Source of the DNA: an uncultured Lachnospiraceae bacterium
Lineage (GTDB): Bacteria; Bacillota; Clostridia; Lachnospirales; Lachnospiraceae
Direction: 5' to 3'
NCBI GenBank assembly: GCA_902766845.1
Contig: CACXFD010000001.1
Location: 1-7,388, forward strand
Length of the DNA: 7,388 nt
Shown here: piece after piece, positions 1-6,053 of the stretch
How positions within the stretch are numbered: the stretch's first letter is position 1
Layout: each line of letters opens with the position of its first letter
Made by a program: the position numbers and the translations under genes
Notes under the pieces: generated by a model
What the model was told of the DNA's origin: nothing
Database searches by the model: none
The model's input: only the letters and a program-made list of their open reading frames with translations

Positions 1-379
1 CTTTAAACAGTTTCCGCGTCTGGGCTTCCACGCCTTTCGACCCGTCGATCACCATGACGGCCGAATCCGCCGCCATCAATGTACGGTATGTGTCTTCCGA
101 GAAGTCCTGATGGCCCGGGGTGTCCAGGATATTGATGCAGTATCCGCCGTAGTGAAACTGCAGCACCGAGGAAGTCACCGAGATTCCTCTCTCCTTCTCG
201 ATCTCCATCCAGTCCGAGACCGCGTGGCGGGCCGTCTTGCGCCCCTTGACGGAGCCGGCCAGGTTGATGGCGCCGCCGTACAGCAGCAGCTTTTCCGTCA
301 GCGTGGTCTTGCCCGCGTCGGGGTGGGAAATGATGGCGAACGTGCGCCGCCGGCGGATCTGTGTCTCTGTGTTGTTCAA
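1..379 (-). CDS. prfC: Peptide chain release factor 3 (RF3), N-terminal part, cut by window edge
   Basis: RF3 is a cytoplasmic translational GTPase that removes RF1/RF2 from the ribosome after peptide release. About 126 N-terminal residues are visible; the rest lies beyond the left edge. The frame shows the P-loop SHPDAGKTT (about residues 18-26), switch I region EKERGISVTSSV, switch II DTPGHQDF, and the RF3-typical SEDTYRTLMAADSAVMVID that follows. This run separates it from EF-G and LepA. There is no ATG or GTG near the start. I chose TTG at 379-377 because a GGGAG ribosome binding site lies 8 bases upstream (388-392) and conserved sequence (RRRRTFAII) begins a few codons later. The frame is open further upstream but has no other plausible start there. 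The gene starts 44 bases after the cls stop on the same strand, so it is probably co-transcribed. Family assignment is firm; the start is an inference. Confidence 0.95.
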   Translation of the reverse strand, partial: MNNTETQIRRRRTFAIISHPDAGKTTLTEKLLLYGGAINLAGSVKGRKTARHAVSDWMEIEKERGISVTSSVLQFHYGGYCINILDTPGHQDFSEDTYRTLMAADSAVMVIDGSKGVEAQTRKLFK

Positions 380-401
380 ACTGTTCTCTCCCTCGGGTCT
401 T

Positions 402-416
402 CCGGCTGAAAGCCGG
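402..416 (-). other. Short hairpin between cls and prfC
   Basis: Perfect 6-bp inverted repeat (CCGGCT, TTC loop, AGCCGG on the minus strand) in the 44-base gap, just upstream of the prfC ribosome binding site. No U-tract follows on the minus strand, so it is unlikely to terminate transcription. It may affect mRNA processing or prfC translation, which is inference. Confidence 0.4.
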
Positions 417-423
417 TCTCTTC

Positions 424-2010
424 TTACAGCAGCGGCGCCAGCAGGCGCAGGAACGCCTGCATCGCGCGGACCGCCACGTTCTTTTTCGCCAGATGCACCT
501 CGGTGATCTGCTCGCACTCCTGCTGGGTAGCCAGGAAATCCTCGCGCATCTCATCGATGCAGCCGGTCTTGTACAGCAGCGTCCCGCACTCGTAGTGCAG
601 GTAGAGGCTGCGGAAATCCAGGTTGATGGAGCCCACCGTGCCGATCTCATCATCGCAGACGAACGATTTCGCGTGCACGAAGCCCGGCCGGTATTCATAG
701 ATCTTGACGCCGGAGCGGATCAGCCGGCCGTAGTAGGACTGCGTCAGCAGGAAGACCAGCTTCTTGTCCGGGATGCCGGGCGTGATGATCCGCACGTCCA
801 CGCCGCTGCGGGACGCCGCGGACAGGGCCGTCATCATCTCGTTGTCGATGATCAGGTACGGCGTCATGATGTAGACGTAGCGCCGGGCCATGCCGATCAG
901 CTGCAGGTACACGGTCTCGCCGATGTTCTCGCGGTCCATCGGGTCGTCCGCGTAGGGCTGGACGAAGCCCTTTCCCTCGAAGGCGCGCTTGTAGCGCGGA
1001 TCGGGCCGGTAGCGCTCGTAGTCCCGGTCCGCCTCGCCGGTCAGGTTCCACATCTCGAGGAACATGCCGGTCAGGTTCCAGACCGCCTCGCCGCGCAGCA
1101 TCACGCCGTTGTCCTTCCAGACGCCGTACGGATGCGTGATGTTCGCGTAGCGGTCGTCGATGTTGACGCCGCCGGTAAAGCCGGTGTGACCGTCGATCAC
1201 GACCACCTTGCGGTGATCGCGGTGGTTCATGACGATCGAGAACAGGGAATTGATCGGATTGAAGATCCGGGTCTGGATCCCGAAGCGGCGCAGCTGCTCC
1301 TCGTATTTGCGCGGGAGCAGGAACACGCAGCCGAAATCATCGTAGAGCAGGCGCACCTCGACGCCGTCCGCGGCCTTCTCCTTCAGGATCTCGAGGATCC
1401 GGTCCCAGATCTCGCCGCGGCTCACGATGAAGTATTCGATGAAAATGAAATGCTCTGCCTTTTTCAGCTCTTCGATCAGCCGCTCGAAATAGACTTCGCC
1501 GATCGGCAGGAATTCCGCCTGCGTGTGTTCGTAGACCGGATAGCCGTGGTATTTGAGGAAGCGGCTCTGGCGCAGGACATATTCGCTCTCCGCCTGCAGA
1601 TGCTTCTCGGTCTCGGCGTCCCCGGCAAAGAGCGACCGCACGCGCGCGTGCTGAAGGGCGCTGCGGCGCCGCAGGCGCCGGCGCTTGAAATCATAGTCGC
1701 CGGTGATCAAATAGAACGGGATGCCGAGCACCGGGAGGGCCAGGATCAGGATGGACTGCGAGAGCTTGTAGGCCGGATTCTGCTCGCTCGAGGAGATGCC
1801 CCAGACCGTCACGAACGCCACGATCGTCAGGGCCACGTTCACGTACGGATAGAAGGCCGACAGGCGGGCAAAGGTAAACGCGCCCCAGGCGATCTCCAGC
1901 AGCAGCACGAACGCAACGATGATCACGCGGTTCAGCAGTGCCTGGACGATCTTGCTCAGGACGTTATGCCACCCTTTTTTGCTGTTCCTCTCTTTCCGTA
2001 CCCGTGCCAT
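424..2010 (-). CDS. cls: Cardiolipin synthase (phospholipase D superfamily)
   Basis: Membrane enzyme that condenses two phosphatidylglycerol molecules into cardiolipin plus glycerol. The protein has 528 residues, close to the usual bacterial Cls length. Hydrophobic segments lie at about 28-50, 57-72 and 84-103; the third ends in the Cls-like PFYLITGDYDFKRR. The catalytic part has two HKD motifs: H266-R-K268-x4-D273 (DHRKVVVIDG, followed by GGVNIDDRY) and H446-A-K448-x4-D453 (HAKSFVCDD, followed by GSINLDFRS). Both motifs are intact, so the enzyme should be active. The ATG at 2010 is the first in frame. A GGAG lies about 12 bases upstream and a GGAAAG closer in, so the ribosome binding site is mediocre. 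The gene follows coaBC after 126 bases without a visible A/T-rich promoter and is probably read through from it. Which Cls paralogue type it represents is not resolved. Confidence 0.96.
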   Translation of the reverse strand: MARVRKERNSKKGWHNVLSKIVQALLNRVIIVAFVLLLEIAWGAFTFARLSAFYPYVNVALTIVAFVTVWGISSSEQNPAYKLSQSILILALPVLGIPFYLITGDYDFKRRRLRRRSALQHARVRSLFAGDAETEKHLQAESEYVLRQSRFLKYHGYPVYEHTQAEFLPIGEVYFERLIEELKKAEHFIFIEYFIVSRGEIWDRILEILKEKAADGVEVRLLYDDFGCVFLLPRKYEEQLRRFGIQTRIFNPINSLFSIVMNHRDHRKVVVIDGHTGFTGGVNIDDRYANITHPYGVWKDNGVMLRGEAVWNLTGMFLEMWNLTGEADRDYERYRPDPRYKRAFEGKGFVQPYADDPMDRENIGETVYLQLIGMARRYVYIMTPYLIIDNEMMTALSAASRSGVDVRIITPGIPDKKLVFLLTQSYYGRLIRSGVKIYEYRPGFVHAKSFVCDDEIGTVGSINLDFRSLYLHYECGTLLYKTGCIDEMREDFLATQQECEQITEVHLAKKNVAVRAMQAFLRLLAPLL

Positions 2011-2136
2011 GACTTTCCGTATCTCCGGCCGGCCTGACGGCGGCCGTTCCTTTGCGCCGGCGCGCTTTTTGCCTGCGGCCGTTCCCCGCGCCGCGTGTCC
2101 GCGGCCGCGGGCCTTTCCGTATTCAGACGTCCGCGC
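2011..2136 (-). other. coaBC-cls intergenic region with a strong GC hairpin
   Basis: The gap is extremely GC-rich. At 2085-2111 it contains an imperfect inverted repeat: on the plus strand CCCGC-GCCGCG, loop TGTC, CGCGGC, one bulged C, GCGGG, giving 11 GC-rich pairs. On the minus strand it follows the coaBC stop by about 25 bases and has no U-tract, so it resembles an mRNA 3'-end or processing hairpin more than an intrinsic terminator. The 9-mer CTTTCCGTA occurs at 2013-2021 and 2113-2121, and again just inside cls at 1992-2000. I see no promoter here. Confidence 0.5.
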
Positions 2137-3330
2137 TCAGGCGCGCAGGCTCATCAGTTTCGTCAGCAGGCGGTCCGCCACATCCTCCTTGGACAGGAGC
2201 GGCAGCTGCTCCGCGTCATCCTTCGTCATCAGGGTCACGACATTGGTCTCGGTGCCAAAGCCCGCGCCCTCGACCTTCACGTTGTTCGCGGCGATCAGAT
2301 CGATCTTTTTCTTTTCGAGCTTTCTGCGGGAATTCTCGATCATGTTCTCTGTCTCCATCGAGAAGCCGCATAGGATCTGGCCCGGCGCGCGGTGCTCGCC
2401 CAGCCAGGCCAGGATGTCCACGGTGCGCTCGAGCGGGATCGCCATATCGCCGTCCTTCTTCTTGATCTTTTCCGAAGCCACGCTGGCCGGCCGGTAATCC
2501 GCGACCGCGGCCGCCTTGATCACGATATCCTGCTGCGCGGCACGCGCCGAGACGGCTTCGAACATATCCTGCGCGCTCGTGACCGGCACGGTCTCCACGA
2601 ACCGCAGCGGGGCCAGGGCCACCGGCCCGCTGACCAGCGTGACCTGCGCGCCGCGGCGGGCCGCCACCTGCGCGATCGCATAGCCCATCTTTCCGGAGGA
2701 ATGGTTGGTCAGATAACGGACCGGATCCAGCGCCTCCTGCGTGGGGCCGGCCGTGACCAGCACGCGCACGCCCGCCATATCCTTCTCATACGCCAGTTCC
2801 TGCAGGCACCAGTCGAACAGGACCTCGGGCTCGGGCATGCGGCCGTCTCCGATGTCCCCGTTCGCGAGCATGCCGGTATCCGGCGGGATGATCCCGTAGC
2901 CGTAGCCTTCGAGCTTTTTCAGGTTGTCCTGAACGATCGGATTATGGAACATATTCGTATTCATGGCCGGCGCGATCAGCTTGCGGCACGGGCAGGCCAT
3001 GACCGTGGTGGTCAGCATGTCGTCCGCGATCCCGTTCGCGATCTTGCCGATCACGTTGGCCGAGGCTGGCGCGACCAGCACGAGGTCCGCCTGCTTGGCG
3101 AGCGCCACATGCTCGACCGAGAACTCGAAATTCCGGTCGAACGTATCGATCAGGCATTTTTCCCCGGTCAGGGTCTCGAACGTGATCGGGTGGATGAAAT
3201 TGGCCGCGTTCTTCGTCATCAGCACGTGGACGCGGTACCCGGCCTTCTTCAGCATGCGGGCCAGCCCGGCGATCTTATACGCCGCGATGGAGCCCGTCAC
3301 GCCCAGCAGAACGGTCTTTTGCTCTTTCAT
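2137..3330 (-). CDS. coaBC: Bifunctional phosphopantothenoylcysteine decarboxylase / phosphopantothenate-cysteine ligase
   Basis: Coenzyme A synthesis enzyme. The CoaB half joins 4'-phosphopantothenate to cysteine (CTP-dependent in bacteria) and the FMN-bound CoaC half decarboxylates the product to 4'-phosphopantetheine. It has 397 residues, normal for the family. The N-terminal flavoprotein part (1-180) has GVTGSIAAYK, the presumed catalytic H74 in EHVALAK, and PAMNTNM with N124. The C-terminal CoaB part (from about 188) has VTAGPTQEALDPVRYLTNHSSGKMG, AAAVADYRP, EKIKK and DLIAANN. Odd point: the CoaC flap motif, usually LACGDxGxGRM, reads LANGDIGDGRM, so N157 sits where E. coli has C158. I chose ATG 3330 because AAGGAGG (3337-3343) lies 6 bases upstream; an in-frame ATG at 3369 would put that site inside the gene. 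It diverges from coaX, which acts earlier in the same pathway. Confidence 0.97.
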   Translation of the reverse strand: MKEQKTVLLGVTGSIAAYKIAGLARMLKKAGYRVHVLMTKNAANFIHPITFETLTGEKCLIDTFDRNFEFSVEHVALAKQADLVLVAPASANVIGKIANGIADDMLTTTVMACPCRKLIAPAMNTNMFHNPIVQDNLKKLEGYGYGIIPPDTGMLANGDIGDGRMPEPEVLFDWCLQELAYEKDMAGVRVLVTAGPTQEALDPVRYLTNHSSGKMGYAIAQVAARRGAQVTLVSGPVALAPLRFVETVPVTSAQDMFEAVSARAAQQDIVIKAAAVADYRPASVASEKIKKKDGDMAIPLERTVDILAWLGEHRAPGQILCGFSMETENMIENSRRKLEKKKIDLIAANNVKVEGAGFGTETNVVTLMTKDDAEQLPLLSKEDVADRLLTKLMSLRA

Positions 3331-3341
3331 GGGGTCCCTCC

Positions 3342-3370
3342 TTGCAAAGTTTCCCGGTGCGTTGTACAAT
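3342..3370 (+). promoter_or_regulatory. Predicted sigma-A promoter of coaX
   Basis: TTGCAA (3342-3347), a 17-base spacer, then TACAAT (3365-3370) gives 4/6 and 5/6 consensus matches at ideal spacing. It is one of the few A/T-rich spots in the area. The predicted mRNA start is near 3377, leaving a leader of about 70 bases that begins with the GC hairpin. Confidence 0.65.
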
Positions 3371-3377
3371 AGACAAA

Positions 3378-3413
3378 GCGCCGGCCGGCCCCGCGGGCCG
3401 CGGCCGGAAGCGC
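3378..3413 (+). other. Very stable hairpin at the predicted 5' end of coaX mRNA
   Basis: CCGGCC-GGCCC (3381-3391), loop CGC, GGGCC (3395-3399), a 2-base bulge, then GGCCGG (3402-3407) gives 11 GC pairs. GCG/CGC can close the base at 3378-3380 and 3411-3413. No U-tract follows, so it is not an intrinsic terminator. Position at the predicted transcript start suggests 5'-end protection or control of expression; this is inference. Confidence 0.55.
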
Positions 3414-3447
3414 TGACGAAAGCACACGACTAAAGGAGCTGGCGGAC

Positions 3448-4218
3448 ATGATCCTGGCGATCGATATCGGAAACAGCAACATCGTGCTCGGCTGCATCGA
3501 GGACGGCAGACCGCTCTTCGTGGAACGTCTCTCGACGGACCGCAATAAAACGGAGCTCGAATACGCCCTGCAGCTGCGCAGCATCCTGCAGCTGAACGGG
3601 ATCTCCCCGCAGGAGATCTCGGGCGGGATTCTGTCCTCCGTGGTGCCCCCGCTCTCCCAGGTGGTCCGCGGCTGCGTGGAACGCATCCTCGGACGGCGCA
3701 TCCTGACCGTCGGACCCGGCCTGAAGACCGGCCTGAACATCAAGATCGACAACCCCGGCACGCTCGGCTCCGACCAGGTGGTGGACGCGGTGGCGGCCAT
3801 CGCGGAGTATCCGACGCCCCTGATCGTGATCGATATGGGCACCGCGACCACGATGTCCTGCATCGACGCGTCCGGCACGTATCTGGGCGGCGCCATCATC
3901 CCCGGCCTGCGGGTCGCGGTCGATTCGCTGACCACCCAGACCTCGCAGCTGCCGCGCATCTCGTTCGAGGCTCCCGAGCACGTGATCGGGAAGAATACGA
4001 TCGACTGCATGAAGAGCGGCGCCATCATGGGCAATGCCGCCCTGCTGGACGGCATGATCGACCGCATGACCGATGAGCTCGGCGCGGTCCCGACCGTAGT
4101 CGCGACCGGCGGCCTGGTGCCCTGCGTGGTCCCGCACTGCCGGCATCAGATCATCATGGATGACAACCTGCTGCTCAAAGGCCTGTGGATCCTCTACGCC
4201 AAGAATACCAAGCGGTAA
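3448..4218 (+). CDS. coaX: Type III pantothenate kinase
   Basis: Cytoplasmic kinase that phosphorylates pantothenate to 4'-phosphopantothenate, the first step of coenzyme A synthesis. CoaX enzymes belong to the ASKHA fold, and known members are not feedback-inhibited by CoA. It has 256 residues, the usual length. Motifs in order: DIGNSN (6-11) for nucleotide phosphate binding; GSDQVVDAVAA (107-117) in the place of the common GxDR motif, with likely catalytic D109; DMGTATT (129-135); GGAIIPG (147-153); and IGKNTIDCMKSG near 180-191. The Arg of GxDR is Gln here. The ATG follows AAAGGAG by 9 bases. It is the only plus-strand gene in the window, with its own promoter and a strong terminator, so it is probably monocistronic. 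It is divergent from coaBC, which acts later in the pathway. Confidence 0.97.
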   Translation: MILAIDIGNSNIVLGCIEDGRPLFVERLSTDRNKTELEYALQLRSILQLNGISPQEISGGILSSVVPPLSQVVRGCVERILGRRILTVGPGLKTGLNIKIDNPGTLGSDQVVDAVAAIAEYPTPLIVIDMGTATTMSCIDASGTYLGGAIIPGLRVAVDSLTTQTSQLPRISFEAPEHVIGKNTIDCMKSGAIMGNAALLDGMIDRMTDELGAVPTVVATGGLVPCVVPHCRHQIIMDDNLLLKGLWILYAKNTKR

Positions 4219-4228
4219 CAGATGCTGT

Positions 4229-4261
4229 GCCGGCCCCGCCAGCGGGGCCGGCTCTTTTTTT
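4229..4261 (+). terminator. Intrinsic terminator of coaX
   Basis: Perfect stem GCCGGCCCCGC (4229-4239) with GCGGGGCCGGC (4242-4252); the innermost pair would open to leave a CCAG loop. TC and seven T residues follow (4255-4261). It begins 10 bases after the coaX stop. On the minus strand the hairpin lies just past the sufB stop but has no U-tract, so termination looks one-directional. Confidence 0.92.
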
Positions 4262-4263
4262 GT

Positions 4264-5196
4264 TTACTTCAGGAAGCCGTTGATGATCTGCTCTTCCGCT
4301 TCCTGTTCTGTCAGGCCAAGCGTCATCAGCTTGATGATCTGGTCTCCGGCGATCTTGCCGATGGCGGCTTCATGGACCAGGGCGGCGTCCACGTTGTTCG
4401 CCTCCAGTCCCGGCACGGCCAGGATCCGGCCGTTGTCCATGATGATCGAGTCGCACTCGGTATGGCCCGAGCAGGCCGCGTTCCCGACCAGGACCGCGTC
4501 GAACTTCTGATGCGAATCGTCCCGCGCGACGGATCGGGAGACCACATCGGCCGTGGCGCCGTCCCCGTTCATGTGGACCACGTATTTGCTGATGGCCCGC
4601 TGCTGTCCGTGCGTCATCAGGCGCTCCCGCACCACCAGCCGCGCGCCCGCGGCCAGCTCCGCCGTGGTCGTGCGCTCGGTATCGTCCACGCCCTTGATCT
4701 GCACCATCTCCATCTCGGCGACCGCGTTCTCTTCCAGATACACCTCAGTGCCCGGGTTCAGGATGCGCTTGCCGGTGCCGGTGCCGGAGCCGTAATGCTT
4801 CTCCACGTATTTGACTTTGGCGCCCTTGCCCACGTAAAAGCGGTGGATGCCGTCGTGTTCGGAATCCTTGGGCCCGCAGTTGTCGATGCCGCAGCCCGCG
4901 ACGATGGTCACGTCCGCCCCCTCGCCGATGTAGAAGTCATTGTACACGACCTCCGACAGGCCGGTCTTCGTCATGACGACCGGGATGTGGACGCTCTCGT
5001 TTTTGGTGCCGGGCTTGATCCGCACCTCCAGGCCGTCTCCGGCCGGGCGCGGGATGATGTCGATATTCGCGGTGGACTGCCGGCCGGCCGACGCACCGTT
5101 CGAACGGATATTGAAGGCTCCTTCGGGGACCGAATGCAGGTCCGCGACTTCCCGGAGCAGTCTCTTTTGGATCTCATCGAGCTGGACCTTGATCAT
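4264..5196 (-). CDS. sufB: SufB/SufD-family Fe-S cluster scaffold, short form (SmsB-like)
   Basis: Scaffold partner of the SufC ATPase in iron-sulfur cluster assembly. It has 310 residues, much shorter than E. coli SufB (about 495) or SufD (about 420), and keeps mainly the family beta-helix core and C-terminal part. Visible features are AGCGIDNCGPKDSEHDGIH (about 100-118, with C102 and C107), YVEKHYGSGTGTGKRILNP, SRSVARDDSHQ, HTECDSIIM with C248 (aligned by motif with E. coli SufB C405), and LVHEAAIGKI with H275-E276. The ATG at 5196 overlaps the sufC TGA (ATGA) and has AAAGGAGG 6 bases upstream inside sufC, so translation is probably coupled. The frame stays open upstream to 5574, but that part lies over sufC and is spurious. 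No sufS, sufU, sufE or second SufB/D gene follows before coaX. The sufB symbol is by family; sufD or smsB are alternatives. Confidence 0.92.
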   Translation of the reverse strand: MIKVQLDEIQKRLLREVADLHSVPEGAFNIRSNGASAGRQSTANIDIIPRPAGDGLEVRIKPGTKNESVHIPVVMTKTGLSEVVYNDFYIGEGADVTIVAGCGIDNCGPKDSEHDGIHRFYVGKGAKVKYVEKHYGSGTGTGKRILNPGTEVYLEENAVAEMEMVQIKGVDDTERTTTAELAAGARLVVRERLMTHGQQRAISKYVVHMNGDGATADVVSRSVARDDSHQKFDAVLVGNAACSGHTECDSIIMDNGRILAVPGLEANNVDAALVHEAAIGKIAGDQIIKLMTLGLTEQEAEEQIINGFLK

Positions 5197-5942
5197 TTCG
5201 CGCCTCCTTTCACCGTCTCCGTCATGCGGCAACCGGGCACGGCCGAAGACGTGCCCAACAGGCTCGGCATGACCTCTTCCTTGGTGCCGCGCGCGGCCAG
5301 CCGGCCGTCCCGCACCACCACGATCTCGTCCGCGATGTTCAGGATCCGCTCCTGATGCGAGATGATCAGGATCGAGCTGTCCCGAATGTCGCGGCGCATG
5401 CCCTCGAAGACCTCGATCAGGTTCTGGAAGCTCCAGAGATCGATGCCGGCCTCGGGCTCGTCGAACACGGCCAGCGACGGCTTCTTCGCGAGGACCGTCG
5501 CGATCTCGATTCGCTTGAGCTCGCCGCCGGACAGGCTCGCGTTGACCTCGCGGTTGATGTAATCGCGCGCGCACAGGCCCACCGCGGCCAGATACTCGCA
5601 GGCGTCCGCCATCGAGATCTTCTGGCCGGTAGCCAGGCGGATCAGGTCAAAGACCTGGATCCCTTTGAAGCGGACCGGCTGCTGGAACGCGAAGCCGATC
5701 CCCATTTTGGCGCGGTCCGTGATGGACCGTTCCGTGATATCCTCCCCGTTCAGGAAGATCTGACCCTCCGTGGGCTTTTCGATGCCGGCGATCAGGCGGG
5801 CCAGCGTGGACTTGCCTCCGCCGTTGGGTCCAGTGATGACGACCAGCTTGTTATCCGGGATGACGAGCGAGAAATCACGGATGATCTCCTTGTCCGTCCC
5901 CTCCGAATCCACCTGGAATGATACGTTTCTGAGTTCGAGCAT
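5193..5942 (-). CDS. sufC: Fe-S cluster assembly ATPase SufC (SmsC-like)
   Basis: Soluble ABC-type ATPase that drives cluster assembly on its SufB/SufD-family partner. It has 249 residues, typical for SufC. It shows Walker A GPNGGGKST (38-46), Q-loop FQQP (86-89), signature LSGGELKR (137-144; SufC-type, with ELKR), Walker B LAVFDEPEAGID (157-168; the DEPEAGID form is common in SufC proteins) and H-loop H196 in IISHQ. No membrane segment is seen, and the partner gene overlaps by 4 bases. The ATG at 5942 has AGAAGGGA 8 bases upstream. The pair has its own promoter, about 50 bases before the gene. sufC comes first and a single short SufB-like gene follows, which matches the SUF-like minimal system rather than a full sufCDSUB operon. 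Confidence 0.95.
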   Translation of the reverse strand: MLELRNVSFQVDSEGTDKEIIRDFSLVIPDNKLVVITGPNGGGKSTLARLIAGIEKPTEGQIFLNGEDITERSITDRAKMGIGFAFQQPVRFKGIQVFDLIRLATGQKISMADACEYLAAVGLCARDYINREVNASLSGGELKRIEIATVLAKKPSLAVFDEPEAGIDLWSFQNLIEVFEGMRRDIRDSSILIISHQERILNIADEIVVVRDGRLAARGTKEEVMPSLLGTSSAVPGCRMTETVKGGAK

Positions 5943-5961
5943 ACGGCTTTTCCCTTCTGTG

Positions 5962-5987
5962 CCGGCGCGCGTATCGTGGTGCGCCGG
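5962..5987 (-). other. GC hairpin in the sufC leader
   Basis: On the minus strand CCGGCGC, a 12-base loop and GCGCCGG form a perfect 7-bp stem. It starts a few bases after the predicted mRNA start (about 5992) and ends just before the ribosome binding site. There is no U-tract. Its placement resembles that of the coaX leader hairpin. Confidence 0.45.
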
Positions 5988-5998
5988 GCCAATATATT

Positions 5999-6027
5999 AT
6001 TATACCGTAAAATGCGGTTTCTGGCTA
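5999..6027 (-). promoter_or_regulatory. Predicted sigma-A promoter of sufC-sufB
   Basis: On the minus strand TAGCCA (6022-6027), a 17-base spacer, then a perfect TATAAT (5999-6004), followed by a further A/T-rich run (ATATATT). The predicted start is near 5992, giving a leader of about 50 bases. I see no recognisable IscR- or SufR-type operator. Confidence 0.7.
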
Positions 6028-6053
6028 CTGCTTTCTGTCCGCGTCCGCTGCCC

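Larger units (their letters stand above)
3331..3447. promoter_or_regulatory. Divergent coaBC / coaX intergenic region
   Basis: This 117-base region holds the 5' ends of both coenzyme A genes. It contains both ribosome binding sites (AAGGAGG for coaBC on the minus strand; AAAGGAG at 3432-3438 for coaX), the coaX promoter, the palindrome TTGTACAA (3362-3369) and a GC hairpin. For coaBC only a weak minus-strand promoter is visible: TTGTCT (3371-3376 complement), 17 bases, GAAACT (3348-3353 complement). It would overlap the coaX promoter and leave a leader of only about 10 bases. Treat that one as tentative. Confidence 0.55.

Noticed and set aside
361..2037. 558-codon open frame on the plus strand opposite cls
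   Set aside because: It lies antisense to a gene with two intact HKD motifs, and its product is a low-complexity Arg/Asp/His/Val mix without motifs. Long antisense frames are expected at this GC content.
2054..2069. GCGCCGGCGC palindrome followed by T5 on the plus strand, as a terminator
   Set aside because: The palindrome leaves only a 3-bp stem once a loop is allowed, and no plus-strand gene lies upstream.
3331..3369. 13-residue upstream extension of coaBC
   Set aside because: It would place the AAGGAGG site inside the gene and overlap the coaX promoter; family proteins start at MKEQKTVLLG-like sequence.
2392..3372. 326-codon plus-strand frame opposite coaBC
   Set aside because: It mirrors a conserved enzyme gene; no motif and no ribosome binding site argument supports it.
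4222..5355. 377-codon plus-strand frame opposite sufB and sufC
   Set aside because: It begins inside the coaX terminator and mirrors two conserved genes.
5197..5574. Upstream extension of the sufB frame
   Set aside because: It overlaps the conserved part of sufC in another frame. The internal ATG at 5196 has a perfect ribosome binding site and the family N-terminus.
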